This document shows, piece by piece, positions 52,601 through 60,885 of a stretch of 64,000 nucleotides of DNA. Location of the stretch: the NCBI RefSeq assembly GCF_001544795.2, contig NZ_FCOI02000009.1, forward strand, positions 124,001 through 188,000, written 5' to 3'. Positions within the stretch are counted from its first letter, which is position 1; each line of letters opens with the position of its first letter. The notes below the pieces were generated by a model. That model was given only the letters and a program-made list of their open reading frames with translations. It made no database searches and was not told the origin of the DNA. The translations under genes were made by a program, and so were the position numbers. Source of the stretch: Caballeronia temeraria (lineage in GTDB: Bacteria; Pseudomonadota; Gammaproteobacteria; Burkholderiales; Burkholderiaceae).

Positions 52601-53388
52601 AGCGTGAACGCGACGAGCTGATCGCACGCGGCATCGACGTGAAGGAAGCGCGGCGCCGCGCGGGCTGGCGCGTGTTCAGCACGAAACCGGGCGCATACGG
52701 CGCGGGTCTGCAGGAACTCATCGACGCGAAGCAATGGCAGACCGATGCGGATCTTTCCGCCGCGTATCAAAGCACGGGCGGCTACGCGTATTCGCAATCG
52801 GGCGATGGCGTCGAGGCACACGCGAGCTTCGGCATGCGGCTCTCGACGCTCGATGTCGTGCTGCAGAATCAGGACAATCGCGAACACGATCTGCTCGATT
52901 CGAACGACTATCACCAGTTTCAGGGCGGCATGGTGGCGGCCGTGCGTTATCTCTCGGGCCTTCAGCCGCAGACGTATAACGCGGATCACAGCAATCCGGC
53001 CGCGCCGCGCGTGCGCACGCTGAACGAAGAGATCGCGCGCGTGGTGCGTTCGCGCGTGGTCAATCCGAAGTGGATCGATGGCGTGAAGCGTCACGGTTAC
53101 AAGGGCGCGTCCGAGCTTGCGGCAACCGTCGATTATCTGTTCGGCTATGACGCCACCGCGCGCGTCGTGTCGGATCATCAATATGCGCTCGTGACCGATG
53201 CGTATGTGAACGACGCCGACACGCGCGACTTCATCACGCAACACAATCCGCACGCGCTGCAATCGATCTGCGAGCGTCTGCTCGAAGCGATGCAGCGTGG
53301 TCTGTGGCAGCAACCCGCTGGCTATCGCGAGCAGGTCGAACGACATTTGCTCGATATCGAACAGCGTATCGAAGGCCGACAGTCTTGA
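49609..53388 (+). CDS. cobN: Cobaltochelatase large subunit CobN
   Basis: 1259 residues, CobN/BchH family at full length. Recognisable regions include VHVGKHGNLEWLPGKS, the conserved HASFGMRLSTLDVVLQNQDN-like segment near residue 1075 and a C-terminal helix. It inserts Co2+ into hydrogenobyrinic acid a,c-diamide using ATP hydrolysed by AAA+ partners, marking the late-insertion (aerobic) pathway. ATG 49609 lies 4 bp after cobW; the open frame upstream overlaps cobW and is not used. The AAA+ partner gene starts 8 bp downstream. Confidence 0.94.
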   Translation: MHLLRTTPGGFVDDTQGVMRIDQTSAPIVVLSSADTTLALLASVFPRLEAGFPDVRLANQSFLRQPASVDFYIDDVLRHAKVVIVDHLGGESYWPYGIERLVALAKERKQMLAMFSGDLTEDPTLIGKSTADAQFCRELSRYLREGGARNAEEFLRMIAHRAFGFGREPQPPSPLPAVAIYHPERDIAVIEDWQARWTEGAPVAAILFYRAHLQSGNTAVFDALIEALEKEGLNPLPIAISSLKESVSREVVERLCAEHRASLVLNTTAFAASVIGEDDEVFEVASDAPVLQVILSGGNRDDWQKDDQGLNSRDVAMHVALPEVDGRIITRAVSFKGLAYYCKHTQVDVVRYQADTERVRFVAELSRRWCALRHTSNAQKRIALVLANYPASEGRIGNGVGLDTPASTINILSMLAREGYRVGDIPANGDALIAALTEGVTNDPVVRDLRPALQSLSLDDYLDAYRTLPADARAALEKTWGAPEDDPTVRRGRFMIAGYRCGEVFVGIQPSRSRERNDYASYHDAELVPPHSYLAFYFWLRVRFQADALVHVGKHGNLEWLPGKSVALSASCWPDAILGPMPHLYPFIVNDPGEGSQAKRRAQAVIIDHLMPPLTRAENYGPLQDLERQVDEYYEALMVDVRRAKLLRKSILANIVENRLHEELGLDAPRDTVGEDALLTRADAYLCELKEAQIRDGLHVFGVSPQGVQRRDTLLALGRFPIGDGQGANASLITAIARDLQLPDAFDPLDADWAAPWSGPRPQALVDVIDAPWRHQGDTRERLESLAMQLLSGDETAAPGPHASLVLERLRGDVLARLDACGPQELTQLKRGLEGRFVPPGPSGSPSRGRPDVLPTGRNFYSVDTRALPTQAAWSLGVKSANALVERHVQDHGDFPRAIGLSVWGTATMRTGGDDIAQAFALIGVRPKWAAGSHRVTDFEILPISIFNRPRIDVTLRVSGFFRDAFANLIHLFDAAVQAVAELDDEPADVNPIRARIQRERDELIARGIDVKEARRRAGWRVFSTKPGAYGAGLQELIDAKQWQTDADLSAAYQSTGGYAYSQSGDGVEAHASFGMRLSTLDVVLQNQDNREHDLLDSNDYHQFQGGMVAAVRYLSGLQPQTYNADHSNPAAPRVRTLNEEIARVVRSRVVNPKWIDGVKRHGYKGASELAATVDYLFGYDATARVVSDHQYALVTDAYVNDADTRDFITQHNPHALQSICERLLEAMQRGLWQQPAGYREQVERHLLDIEQRIEGRQS

Positions 53389-53396
53389 ACGAATCC

Positions 53397-54392
53397 ATGT
53401 CATCTCCGGTATTTCCCTTCGCGGCGCTCGTCGCGCAAAAGCCCTTGCAACAAGCGCTTTTGCTCGCGGCAGTCGATCCTTCGATCGGCGGCGTGCTCGT
53501 GAGCGGGCCGCGCGGCACGGCGAAATCCACCGCGGCGCGCGCGCTCGCGGAACTGCTGCCCGAAGGGAAGCTCGTGACCTTGCCGCTTGGCGCGAGCGAG
53601 GAACAATTGATCGGCACGCTCGACATTCAAAGCGCATTGCGCGACGGCGGCGTGAAGTTTTCGCCGGGTCTGCTCGCGAAGGCGCATCTGGGCGTGCTGT
53701 ATGTCGATGAAGTGAATCTTCTGCCGAATCCGCTCGTCGATCAGTTGCTCGATGTCGCGGCGAGCGGCGTGAACATTGTCGAGCGCGATGGCATTTCGCA
53801 TCGGCATGATGCGCGCTTCGTGCTGATCGGCACGATGAATCCGGAAGAGGGCGAGTTGCGTCCGCAATTGCTCGATCGCTTCGGCCTGATGGTCGAGATG
53901 AGCAATTGCTTCGATGCCGACGTTCGGCAACGCATCGTCAAATCGCGCCTTGCATTCGATACCGACCCCGATGCATTTCGCGCGCGGCATCGAGATGAAC
54001 AGACATCACTCGGCGAGCGCATTCATGCGGCACGCGCGGCGCTTTCGTCATTCGATTTCGACGATGCGGTCCATTCGCGCGTGAGTGAGCTTTGCATCGA
54101 CGCGCACGTGGATGGCCTGCGCGCGGATATCGTGATGTTGCGCGCGGCGCGTGCGTTGGCGGCACTCGAAGGCGCATCGAGCGTGACCGTTGCGCATGTG
54201 GAGCGCGTCGCGGATGCGGTGCTGAAGCATCGTCGACGAGAGACCGATGCGCCTTCGCGTGAACCGGCAGGCCGCGAGTCCACATCGTCCGATGTTGGCT
54301 CGGCGCAATCCGATTGGGGCTACATGCCGCCAGAGCCAACGGGCACCGCGAAGGTCAAGCAAGTGAGGCCGCTCGCCGCAAAAAAAGCCTGA
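53397..54392 (+). CDS. AAA+ chelatase subunit, ChlI/BchI-like (zero-frame product of a chlD-type gene)
   Basis: 331 residues. Walker A is SGPRGTAKSTAARAL, Walker B is GVLYVDEVNLLP, sensor 1 is FVLIGTMNPEEGELRPQLLDRFG, with a C-terminal lid (DVRQRIVKSRLAF). It is the AAA+ motor that drives CobN in organisms using magnesium-chelatase-type small and medium subunits. It lies 8 bp after cobN. The last codons AAA AAA GCC TGA contain an A7 slip site followed by a stable stem, so some ribosomes probably shift to -1 and continue into the VWA frame, giving a 557-residue medium subunit from 53397 to 55069. Confidence 0.88.
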   Translation: MSSPVFPFAALVAQKPLQQALLLAAVDPSIGGVLVSGPRGTAKSTAARALAELLPEGKLVTLPLGASEEQLIGTLDIQSALRDGGVKFSPGLLAKAHLGVLYVDEVNLLPNPLVDQLLDVAASGVNIVERDGISHRHDARFVLIGTMNPEEGELRPQLLDRFGLMVEMSNCFDADVRQRIVKSRLAFDTDPDAFRARHRDEQTSLGERIHAARAALSSFDFDDAVHSRVSELCIDAHVDGLRADIVMLRAARALAALEGASSVTVAHVERVADAVLKHRRRETDAPSREPAGRESTSSDVGSAQSDWGYMPPEPTGTAKVKQVRPLAAKKA

Positions 54393-54445
54393 ACCATCGA
54401 AGGCTCGACGCGGATGCCTTCGACGCGGGGCATCGCCTTCGATGG
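54362..54445 (+). promoter_or_regulatory. Programmed -1 ribosomal frameshift signal
   Basis: Three elements stand in order. An SD-like GAGG (54365-54368) lies 11 bases before the slip site. The heptamer A AAA AAA (54380-54386) is in the proper zero-frame phase (GCA AAA AAA GCC TGA). After a 7-base spacer comes an 11-bp perfect stem, CCATCGAAGGC (54394-54404) with GCCTTCGATGG (54435-54445). A nested 6-bp stem, GATGCC/GGCATC (54413-54418 with 54429-54434), stacks directly on it. A -1 slip enters the VWA frame exactly. Confidence 0.85.
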
Positions 54446-55069
54446 AAACAAGCGCAGACAAAAGGCCGCTACGCGACGCGCGAAGGCGAGCGAAGTGGAT
54501 CGATCGACTGGATGGCGACGTTGCGCGCGAAACGTGCCGCGCGTCTCGATGCGCAACATCTCCGATACCGTCGCACGCGAAGCGACGGTGCGGTGCTGCA
54601 TTGCTTCGTCCTCGATTGTTCCGGTTCGATGCTCGCGGGTGAACGGCTTGCGCGCGCGAAGGGAATGCTCGTCGCGTTGTTCGATCGCGCGTATCGCGAA
54701 CGGGCGGAAATCGCGCTCGTGTGTTTCGGCGGCGGACGCGCGGATGTGCGTCGTCAGCCGGGCGCGGCGCACTGGTTCAATGAACGCTGGGTGACGCCGA
54801 TCGGCGGCGGTGGCGGCACGCCGCTCGCGCTCGGGCTGGCCAGCGCGTCGACCGTGCTCGAACGAGCGGCGCGGCGCAGGCCCTCACAGCGACGTTGTTT
54901 GTGGTTGCTGACCGATGGTCGAACGAACGAGCAACCGCATGCGCCGCGCGCGGCGGATGAGATCGTCGTCGTGGATTTCGACGAAGGCGCGATTCGGGCT
55001 GGACGCGGCGAAACACTGGCGCGCGAATGGAACGCGCAATATTTCACCGCCGACGCGCTGACGAGCTAA
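54386..55069 (+). CDS. VWA domain of the chelatase medium subunit (-1 frame part of the chlD-type fusion)
   Basis: 227 residues read after the -1 shift. A basic, Arg-rich linker is followed by a von Willebrand A domain with the MIDAS motif DCSGSMLAG, the Thr loop GGGGGTPLALGL and LLTDGRTNEQ. This is the C-terminal domain of ChlD/CobT. No in-frame ATG with an SD lies near the junction: a TTG at 54314 sits inside the AAA+ gene, and the ATG at 54511 is only a few residues into the conserved part. Expression as a fusion by frameshifting therefore fits best. Confidence 0.83.
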   Translation, partial: SLNHRRLDADAFDAGHRLRWKQAQTKGRYATREGERSGSIDWMATLRAKRAARLDAQHLRYRRTRSDGAVLHCFVLDCSGSMLAGERLARAKGMLVALFDRAYRERAEIALVCFGGGRADVRRQPGAAHWFNERWVTPIGGGGGTPLALGLASASTVLERAARRRPSQRRCLWLLTDGRTNEQPHAPRAADEIVVVDFDEGAIRAGRGETLAREWNAQYFTADALTS

Positions 55070-55079
55070 AACGCGCGGC

Positions 55080-56735
55080 CTATTCGTACCATCGCGGCGT
55101 ATAAACCCACTCTCCGACGACACGCGTCGTCGACGATCCGACGATCACCATCGTGCGCATATCGACGAGTTCGCTTTTCAACTCGCCTAGCGTGACGACG
55201 CGCAACGCTTCCGCCGGTCTCCCGATATCTCTTCCGAGCACGACGGGCGTTTGCGCACCCCGATACTGTCTGACGATCTCGATAGCGCGATCGAACTGCC
55301 ACGGACGCGCCTTCGACAACGGGTTATAGAACGCCATCGCGAGATCGGCCTCGCCCGCATGCGCGATGCGTTTCTCGATCACGCTCCACGGCTTCAGGTT
55401 ATCCGACAACGACAGCACGCAGAAGTCATGTCCCAGCGGCGCGCCCGCGCGCGCGGCCGTCGCGAGCGATGCCGACACGCCCGGCACGATCGCCAGCTTC
55501 ACCGCGTTCCATTCGGGATGTGCGGCGTGTCCTTCGTCGAGTGCTTCGAGCACGGCAGCGGCCATCGCGAACACGCCCGGATCGCCCGACGACACCACGA
55601 CCACGCGGCGTCCTGCGCTCGCCAGTTCGAACGCGTGGCGCGCGCGCTGCAGTTCTTCGCGATTGTCCGTCATGTGCACGCGCTGTTCGTCGCGGAACGG
55701 GCCGGCCATACGCACATAGGTTTCGTAGCCGAGCACGTCTTGCGCGTCGTTTAACGCGTTTCTGGCCGCGGGCGTCATCAGTTCCGCGCTGCCGGGGCCG
55801 AGTCCGATCACCGTCAGCGTGCCGCGCGCACGGCCGATCGACTGCGCTTCGATCGGCGCATCGCTTACATGCAAAGCGATACCTTCTTTCGCATCGATGA
55901 CGTCGAACGGCGCGGCATCGCAGAAGCGTAGCGGCACATGCAATGCGCGCGCCGCATCGTGGAGCGATTTCGACGTCATGTGACGCGCAGGCGCTGTCAA
56001 TGCCGCAAGCGCGAGCGGCGCGAGGCCGCGTTCGCGTAACGCGGCACGTACGCGCTCGGCGATGTCATCGTCGCGCGAAATGTCTTCGATCCACGCAAGC
56101 ACGCAACGCGGATGAATCACGAGGCTGTGTTCATCGTGCGTGGCGAGCGGCGTGATGCGCACGGCAAGACGCGCATCGCCGGCGCGGGGCAGGGCGGCAT
56201 CGTCGAGCCAGGGCGCGTGACCTTCGATGCGTGTCGTCGCTCCCGCCAGCAAGTCGGACACGAAGCGCTTGCCTTGCTCGATATCCGAAAGCGCATAACC
56301 TTCGGGCGGCGCAAGCAGACATTGGCCGAAGCGCAATTCGCCGCTCGTCGTGATCGCGGGCGCGACTTGCAACGCCGCGCCGATCTCGCGCGCCAGCACG
56401 TTCACGCCGCTCATGCCGCCGAGCAAGGGCACGACCGCGCTGCCATCCTGCGCGACGGCGAGCACCGGCGGCTCGCTGCCCTTGTCGGCAAGACACGACG
56501 CGAGCGCGCGGATTACGATGCCCGCGGAACACAGCGCGACGATCGGCGCACCCGACGCATACAACTCACGTAGGTGCGCGCCGAAATCCTCATAGGCAAT
56601 GTCGGCGTTCACGCGGCTCGCGAGTCCATGCACGCGCGAATCCGGAAAGCGCGACTGAATGCGTCGCGCAGTATCGAGCGCGCTCGCACCGAGCACGACG
56701 ATCGCCAGCGGCAACGAAGCACTCACGCGCGCCAT
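55080..56735 (-). CDS. cobJ: CbiG-CobJ fusion: precorrin-3B C17-methyltransferase with N-terminal CbiG
   Basis: 551 residues. Residues 1 to about 290 form a CbiG-like unit ([35 protein letters not shown], then a CobE-like segment). Residues from about 300 are a complete tetrapyrrole methylase ([59 protein letters not shown]). CobJ methylates C17 and contracts the ring. CbiG opens the lactone in the anaerobic route, so its presence beside CobG is notable. It overlaps the cobI stop by 13 bp and is last in the cobG-H-I-J unit. Confidence 0.92.
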   Translation of the reverse strand: MARVSASLPLAIVVLGASALDTARRIQSRFPDSRVHGLASRVNADIAYEDFGAHLRELYASGAPIVALCSAGIVIRALASCLADKGSEPPVLAVAQDGSAVVPLLGGMSGVNVLAREIGAALQVAPAITTSGELRFGQCLLAPPEGYALSDIEQGKRFVSDLLAGATTRIEGHAPWLDDAALPRAGDARLAVRITPLATHDEHSLVIHPRCVLAWIEDISRDDDIAERVRAALRERGLAPLALAALTAPARHMTSKSLHDAARALHVPLRFCDAAPFDVIDAKEGIALHVSDAPIEAQSIGRARGTLTVIGLGPGSAELMTPAARNALNDAQDVLGYETYVRMAGPFRDEQRVHMTDNREELQRARHAFELASAGRRVVVVSSGDPGVFAMAAAVLEALDEGHAAHPEWNAVKLAIVPGVSASLATAARAGAPLGHDFCVLSLSDNLKPWSVIEKRIAHAGEADLAMAFYNPLSKARPWQFDRAIEIVRQYRGAQTPVVLGRDIGRPAEALRVVTLGELKSELVDMRTMVIVGSSTTRVVGEWVYTPRWYE

Positions 56736-57451
56736 TTTTTCCCCGGCACGACGAGCAGCGAAAAATACGGCGACGCCATCGGATCGACTTCATCGAGCGG
56801 CACGATGCGCTGATTGGCCATCGTCGCGCGCTCGACATACAGCGCGCGATCATCGAGTCCGAGGTCGCCGAGCACGCGCCGCACTTTCTCGAAGTTGCGC
56901 CCGAGCTTCATGATGACGGCCGCATCGGCCGCTTCGAGCCGACGCTTCAGATCATCTTCCGGCAGCACGCCCGACAGCACCGACAGACTCTGATTGCGAT
57001 ACACGAGCGGCACACCGAGCACGGCCACGCCGCCGAGCATCGAGCACACGCCCGGCACGACTTGCGCTTCGAAGCGCGCGGCGAGACGATCGTGGAGATA
57101 CATGTACGAGCCGTAGAAAAACGGATCGCCCTCGCAGATCACGGCGACATCGCGGCCCGCTTCGAGATGACCGGAAATCGTGAGCGCGGCTTCGTCGTAG
57201 AACGCGCTGATGATCGTCTCGTAGCAGAGCGGCGGTTCGAGCGCTTCGGTCGTTACCGGATAGACGAGCGGCAGGCGCGTCTGCGTATCGTCGAGATGCG
57301 ATTCGATGATGCCGAACGCATTGCCCCTCTTGCCCTTCGCGACGAAATACGCGACCACCGGCGCGGCCTTCAGCAAACGCAGCGCCTTCACGGTGATCAG
57401 CTCGGGATCGCCCGGGCCGACGCCCAGTCCAAAGAGACATCCGCGATTCAT
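56723..57451 (-). CDS. cobI: Precorrin-2 C20-methyltransferase
   Basis: 242 residues, SAM-dependent tetrapyrrole methylase: [59 protein letters not shown]. It adds the C20 methyl group of precorrin-3A. ATG 57451 overlaps the cobH stop (ATGA at 57448-57451), and its 3' end overlaps cobJ by 13 bp, so the operon is tightly coupled. Confidence 0.93.
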   Translation of the reverse strand: MNRGCLFGLGVGPGDPELITVKALRLLKAAPVVAYFVAKGKRGNAFGIIESHLDDTQTRLPLVYPVTTEALEPPLCYETIISAFYDEAALTISGHLEAGRDVAVICEGDPFFYGSYMYLHDRLAARFEAQVVPGVCSMLGGVAVLGVPLVYRNQSLSVLSGVLPEDDLKRRLEAADAAVIMKLGRNFEKVRRVLGDLGLDDRALYVERATMANQRIVPLDEVDPMASPYFSLLVVPGKKWRA

Positions 57452-58080
57452 TCGGCCTCCGAAGCAAGTGCGTTCACTGCTGCCGCCGCCATCGCGCTGC
57501 CGCCGCGCCGGCCGAGCAGCGCGACGTAGTGCACGCCGCGGCTGTCGGCGGTGAGCATCGCCTTGGATTCCGCCGCGCCGATGAAACCGACCGGAAACGC
57601 GAGAATGAGCGCGGGCTTCGGCGCGCCCGCATCGATCATGTCGAGCAGATGAAAGAGCGCGGTCGGCGCATTGCCGATCGCGACGATCGCGCCCTCCAGT
57701 TGCGGCCGCCATAGTTCGAGCGCGGCGGCCGAGCGCGTGTTGCCCATCGCGCGGGCGCGCTCGGGAATCGACGGATCGCTCAACGTGCAGATCACGCCGT
57801 TATCGGCGGGCAGCCGCGCGCGCGTGATGCCTTCGGCGACCATGCGCGCGTCGCAAAGAATCGGCGCGCCCGCTGCGAGCGCTTTTCTTCCGGCGATGCC
57901 CGCGCCTTCGGAGAAGCGCAGATCGTTCACGATATCGACCATGCCGCATGCATGGATCAATCGAACGGCGAGCTTTTCCAGATCGGCGGGAATGGCGGCG
58001 AGGTCGGCTTCGGCGCGGATCGTCGCAAAGGACTGGCGATAAATCTCCGCGCCGTCGCGGATGTAATCAAGCATCGGCAT
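57448..58080 (-). CDS. cobH: Precorrin-8X methylmutase
   Basis: 210 residues of the CobH/CbiC family. The catalytic His is in [13 protein letters not shown], and conserved [13 protein letters not shown] and the [17 protein letters not shown] tail are present. It moves a methyl group from C11 to C12, giving hydrogenobyrinic acid. Its start overlaps the cobG stop by 14 bp and its end overlaps cobI by 4 bp. Confidence 0.94.
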   Translation of the reverse strand: MPMLDYIRDGAEIYRQSFATIRAEADLAAIPADLEKLAVRLIHACGMVDIVNDLRFSEGAGIAGRKALAAGAPILCDARMVAEGITRARLPADNGVICTLSDPSIPERARAMGNTRSAAALELWRPQLEGAIVAIGNAPTALFHLLDMIDAGAPKPALILAFPVGFIGAAESKAMLTADSRGVHYVALLGRRGGSAMAAAAVNALASEAE

Positions 58081-59338
58081 GGCTCCGGGCGAGCCGTTCG
58101 GCTGCCTCTTCGATGGTCAGGTTGCGCGCGACGGCTCGTGCGTCGCGATGCAAGTCGTATTGCCCCGGCGCGACGGCGTAGAGCGTCACCGGAACGGGAT
58201 GCGCCGCTGCGCACGAGCGCTCGCAGCCGCTCAAGTGCACCTGTGTCTCGTCGTGCGACGAAGGCAGCAGCGCGGCGAGACGATGCGCATCGGCTTTGGT
58301 ATCGGCGCGGCTTTTTGCGCAGCCTTCCGAACCCGCGCACGCGATGAGCCTCGCGAGCGGATCGCGCGCGTGGGTCGCAAGGCCGAGCGCGCGCAAGTGT
58401 TGCAGCACGTCAGGCGCTGCGTGCGCCGGGATGCCCGGTATCAGCACGCTTTGCCACGGTGTCATCGTCAGGCGGCTCTCGGCGTGTGCTTCGGCGAGAT
58501 CGGCGAGGGCGTCGAGCGTCGTCGCGTCGAGACGGCCGAGCGGCGTTTGCGCGCCCGCGTACCACGTCGCGCGATGCGGCTCTTCGTGCGCGCCGAGTCG
58601 CAGCGATGCATCGGTGGGTGCGCGTCGCCATGTGTCGACGTTCGCATCGAAACGAAAGGCTTCGACGAAACGCGCGATGCCGATGCGCGCCAGCAGATCG
58701 CGCATGCGATGCTCGTCAGGCGTGGCCCGCGCGAGAAATTCGCGCAGCATGTCCACGACGAATGTCACCAGATCATCGCGATCGATCGCGCCGAGCGGAC
58801 GCTGCCGTATCGTTCCCGCAAGGCCGAATGCGAAGCGCGCGCCGTCGTCGATGGATGAAAGCCACAGGTCGTGCGGATGATCGAGCATCGCGAGGCGCTC
58901 GCCGGCATCGAGCTGCAACGCGAATTTCGGCGATAGCGCGTGCAGCGACGCATCGGCCTGCATCGCATCGACGATATCGGCGGCGAGCGCGCGCGTGCCG
59001 TCGCTCGCGAGCGGGCTCAGCATCACGTTGCGGATGTCGTCGCCGCCAGCCGTCGACGGGCCGAGGCCCGCATCCAACGCGATGTCGATGAGCGCGGCGT
59101 GGGCATCGTCGCGAATGCCGCGCAGTTGCAGGTTCGCACGATTGGTCACTTCGATCACGCCCGAGCCGCAATCACGCGCCGCGCGCGCGACGGCCCGCGC
59201 CGCGTGCGCGCTCAGAACGCCGCCCGCGAGGCGCAGGCGCGCGAGCCCGCCGTCGCGCGCGGGCACGATGCGCATCAGGCCCGGGCACGCGGAAGCGCGT
59301 GGAGCGGTCGAAAGCGATGAGCGGTCAGAAGAATTCAA
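58067..59338 (-). CDS. cobG: Precorrin-3B synthase (oxygen-dependent ring-contraction enzyme)
   Basis: About 423 residues; nitrite/sulfite-reductase-like repeats with an Fe4S4/sirohaem-type Cys set in IACAGSEGCAKS and HLSGCERSCAAAHP. Start region SACPGLMRIVPARDGG fits CobG. It hydroxylates C20 and forms the gamma-lactone using oxygen, a marker of the aerobic pathway. The start is uncertain: TTG at 59338 is taken because the further-upstream TTG (59407) lies at the edge of the riboswitch; neither has a clear SD. First gene of the cobG-H-I-J unit. Confidence 0.88.
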   Translation of the reverse strand: MNSSDRSSLSTAPRASACPGLMRIVPARDGGLARLRLAGGVLSAHAARAVARAARDCGSGVIEVTNRANLQLRGIRDDAHAALIDIALDAGLGPSTAGGDDIRNVMLSPLASDGTRALAADIVDAMQADASLHALSPKFALQLDAGERLAMLDHPHDLWLSSIDDGARFAFGLAGTIRQRPLGAIDRDDLVTFVVDMLREFLARATPDEHRMRDLLARIGIARFVEAFRFDANVDTWRRAPTDASLRLGAHEEPHRATWYAGAQTPLGRLDATTLDALADLAEAHAESRLTMTPWQSVLIPGIPAHAAPDVLQHLRALGLATHARDPLARLIACAGSEGCAKSRADTKADAHRLAALLPSSHDETQVHLSGCERSCAAAHPVPVTLYAVAPGQYDLHRDARAVARNLTIEEAAERLARSHADA

Positions 59339-59410
59339 ATGCGTGACCCGTTGGTCTTCGCGCGTGATGAGCGAACCGGTACACCCCGCCCGGTCGGCGT
59401 CGCGCAAATG

Positions 59411-59592
59411 CGGTGAGTCGGCAGGTCTCTTGGCTGGCAGGTCGACATCCGCGCCGGCCTTCCCGGTAAAAACCAGTGGCAGTGGAGCGCGGACTCGCTG
59501 CGTACAATTGCGGGGGCAGCCACAGTTTTGCTGTGTTCCCTTTTAAGCCCTCGGTCTAACGACTCCGGGCGCCGACGGACCTGTATTATGCC
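59411..59592 (-). promoter_or_regulatory. Cobalamin riboswitch upstream of cobG
   Basis: Read on the minus strand: a GGGCTTAAAAGGGAACACAG element near 59550-59531, GGCTGCCCCCGCAATTGTA around 59520-59503, the GCCACTGG core near 59480, and a closing CCGGCGCGGATGTCGACCTG region. The order matches the B12 aptamer. The 329-bp region 59339-59667 holds this element and the start region of the divergent cobL transcript; no further gene is seen. Confidence 0.9.
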
Positions 59593-59667
59593 CGCTTTTC
59601 TCGACCCTCCGAACGCTTCCGGCAAGCATCCGGCAGCGCAATCGGAATCGCAAACAGGAGGCCGCGC

Positions 59668-60879
59668 ATGTCGAACTGGCTGACCGTGGTGGGAATCGGC
59701 GAAGACGGCTGGCACGGGCTTTCCCGCGCCGCGCGCCGCGTGCTGCTCGAAGCCCAGTCGATTCACGGCGGCGAGCGCCATCTCGCGCTGCTGCCCGTAC
59801 GCATCGCCGCGCGGCGCACGCCGTGGCCGAAACCTTTTTCGCTCGATGCCGTGCTCGCCGAACGCGGCGACGGCAAGACGCGCATCTGCGTGCTCGCGAG
59901 CGGCGATCCGATGTGCTTCGGTGTCGGCGCGACGCTCGCGCGCGAAGTCGCCAACGGCGAAATGCGCGTCATTCCAGCGCCGTCGTCGCTGTCGCTCGCG
60001 GCGTCGCGATTGCGTTGGGCGTTGCAGGACGCGGTGTGCGTGTCGCTCGTCGGCCGGCCGGCCTCGTCGCTGCTCGCGAGCCTGCATCGGGGCGTGCGCC
60101 TGCTCGTGCTGAGCGCCGACGGCACGACGCCCGCCGCCGTCGCCACGCTTCTCACCGCGCATGGCTTCGGCGCGAGCCGCATGACCGTGTTCGAGCATCT
60201 CGACGGACCTAACGAGCGGCGCGTCGACGAGCGTGCCGATGACTGGCGCGAGCCCGTCGTCGCGGCGCTCAATCTCGTCGCGATCGAATGCCGCACGCAC
60301 GCGGGCCACGCCGGGCCGCCGCTCACGCCGGGTCTCGCCGACGACGCCTATCGCCACGACGGCCAGCTCACGAAGCGCGACGTGCGCGCCGTCACGCTCG
60401 CGCGCCTCGCGCCGCAGCCGGGCGAACTGCTGTGGGATGTGGGCGCGGGCTGCGGCTCGATCGGCATCGAATGGATGCGCGCGCATGGCGCGTGCCGCGC
60501 GATCGCGATCGAGGCGAACGAGAGCCGCCAGCGTCTCATCGAATACAACCGCGATGCGCTCGGCGTGCCCGCGCTGCAACTCGTCCGAGGCGAAGCGCCC
60601 GCCGCGCTCGACGGCCTGCCCGCGCCGGATGCCGTGTTCATCGGCGGGGGATTGACCGTGCCGGGCGTGCTCGATGCGTGCTGGGCGCGTCTGCGTCAGG
60701 GCGGACGGCTCGTCGCGAATGCGGTGACGCTGCAAAGCGAGGCGGCGCTCGTCGAATGGCGCGCGCGGCATGGCGGCGAGCTGACGCGCATCGGCGTGGC
60801 GCACGCGGAGCCGCTCGGCAGCTTCGATACGTGGCGCCAGGCGCTGCCGATCACGCTCCTGCACGCGAGCAAGGCGTGA
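59668..60879 (+). CDS. cobL: Precorrin-6Y C5,15-methyltransferase (decarboxylating)
   Basis: 403 residues, two fused domains. Residues 1 to about 210 are a CbiE-type methylase ([36 protein letters not shown]). From about 235 there is a CbiT-type Rossmann methyltransferase with the SAM motif [19 protein letters not shown]. It methylates C5 and C15 and decarboxylates C12. CAGGAGG lies six bases before the ATG. First gene of cobL-cbiD-cobK-cobM; no riboswitch faces this way. Confidence 0.93.
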   Translation: MSNWLTVVGIGEDGWHGLSRAARRVLLEAQSIHGGERHLALLPVRIAARRTPWPKPFSLDAVLAERGDGKTRICVLASGDPMCFGVGATLAREVANGEMRVIPAPSSLSLAASRLRWALQDAVCVSLVGRPASSLLASLHRGVRLLVLSADGTTPAAVATLLTAHGFGASRMTVFEHLDGPNERRVDERADDWREPVVAALNLVAIECRTHAGHAGPPLTPGLADDAYRHDGQLTKRDVRAVTLARLAPQPGELLWDVGAGCGSIGIEWMRAHGACRAIAIEANESRQRLIEYNRDALGVPALQLVRGEAPAALDGLPAPDAVFIGGGLTVPGVLDACWARLRQGGRLVANAVTLQSEAALVEWRARHGGELTRIGVAHAEPLGSFDTWRQALPITLLHASKA

Positions 60880-60885
60880 TGCGTC

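Noticed and set aside
54314..54385. TTG at 54314 as an independent start for the VWA gene
   Set aside because: It is buried within the AAA+ gene with no SD, and the A7 slip site plus stem at 54380-54445 explain the layout better.
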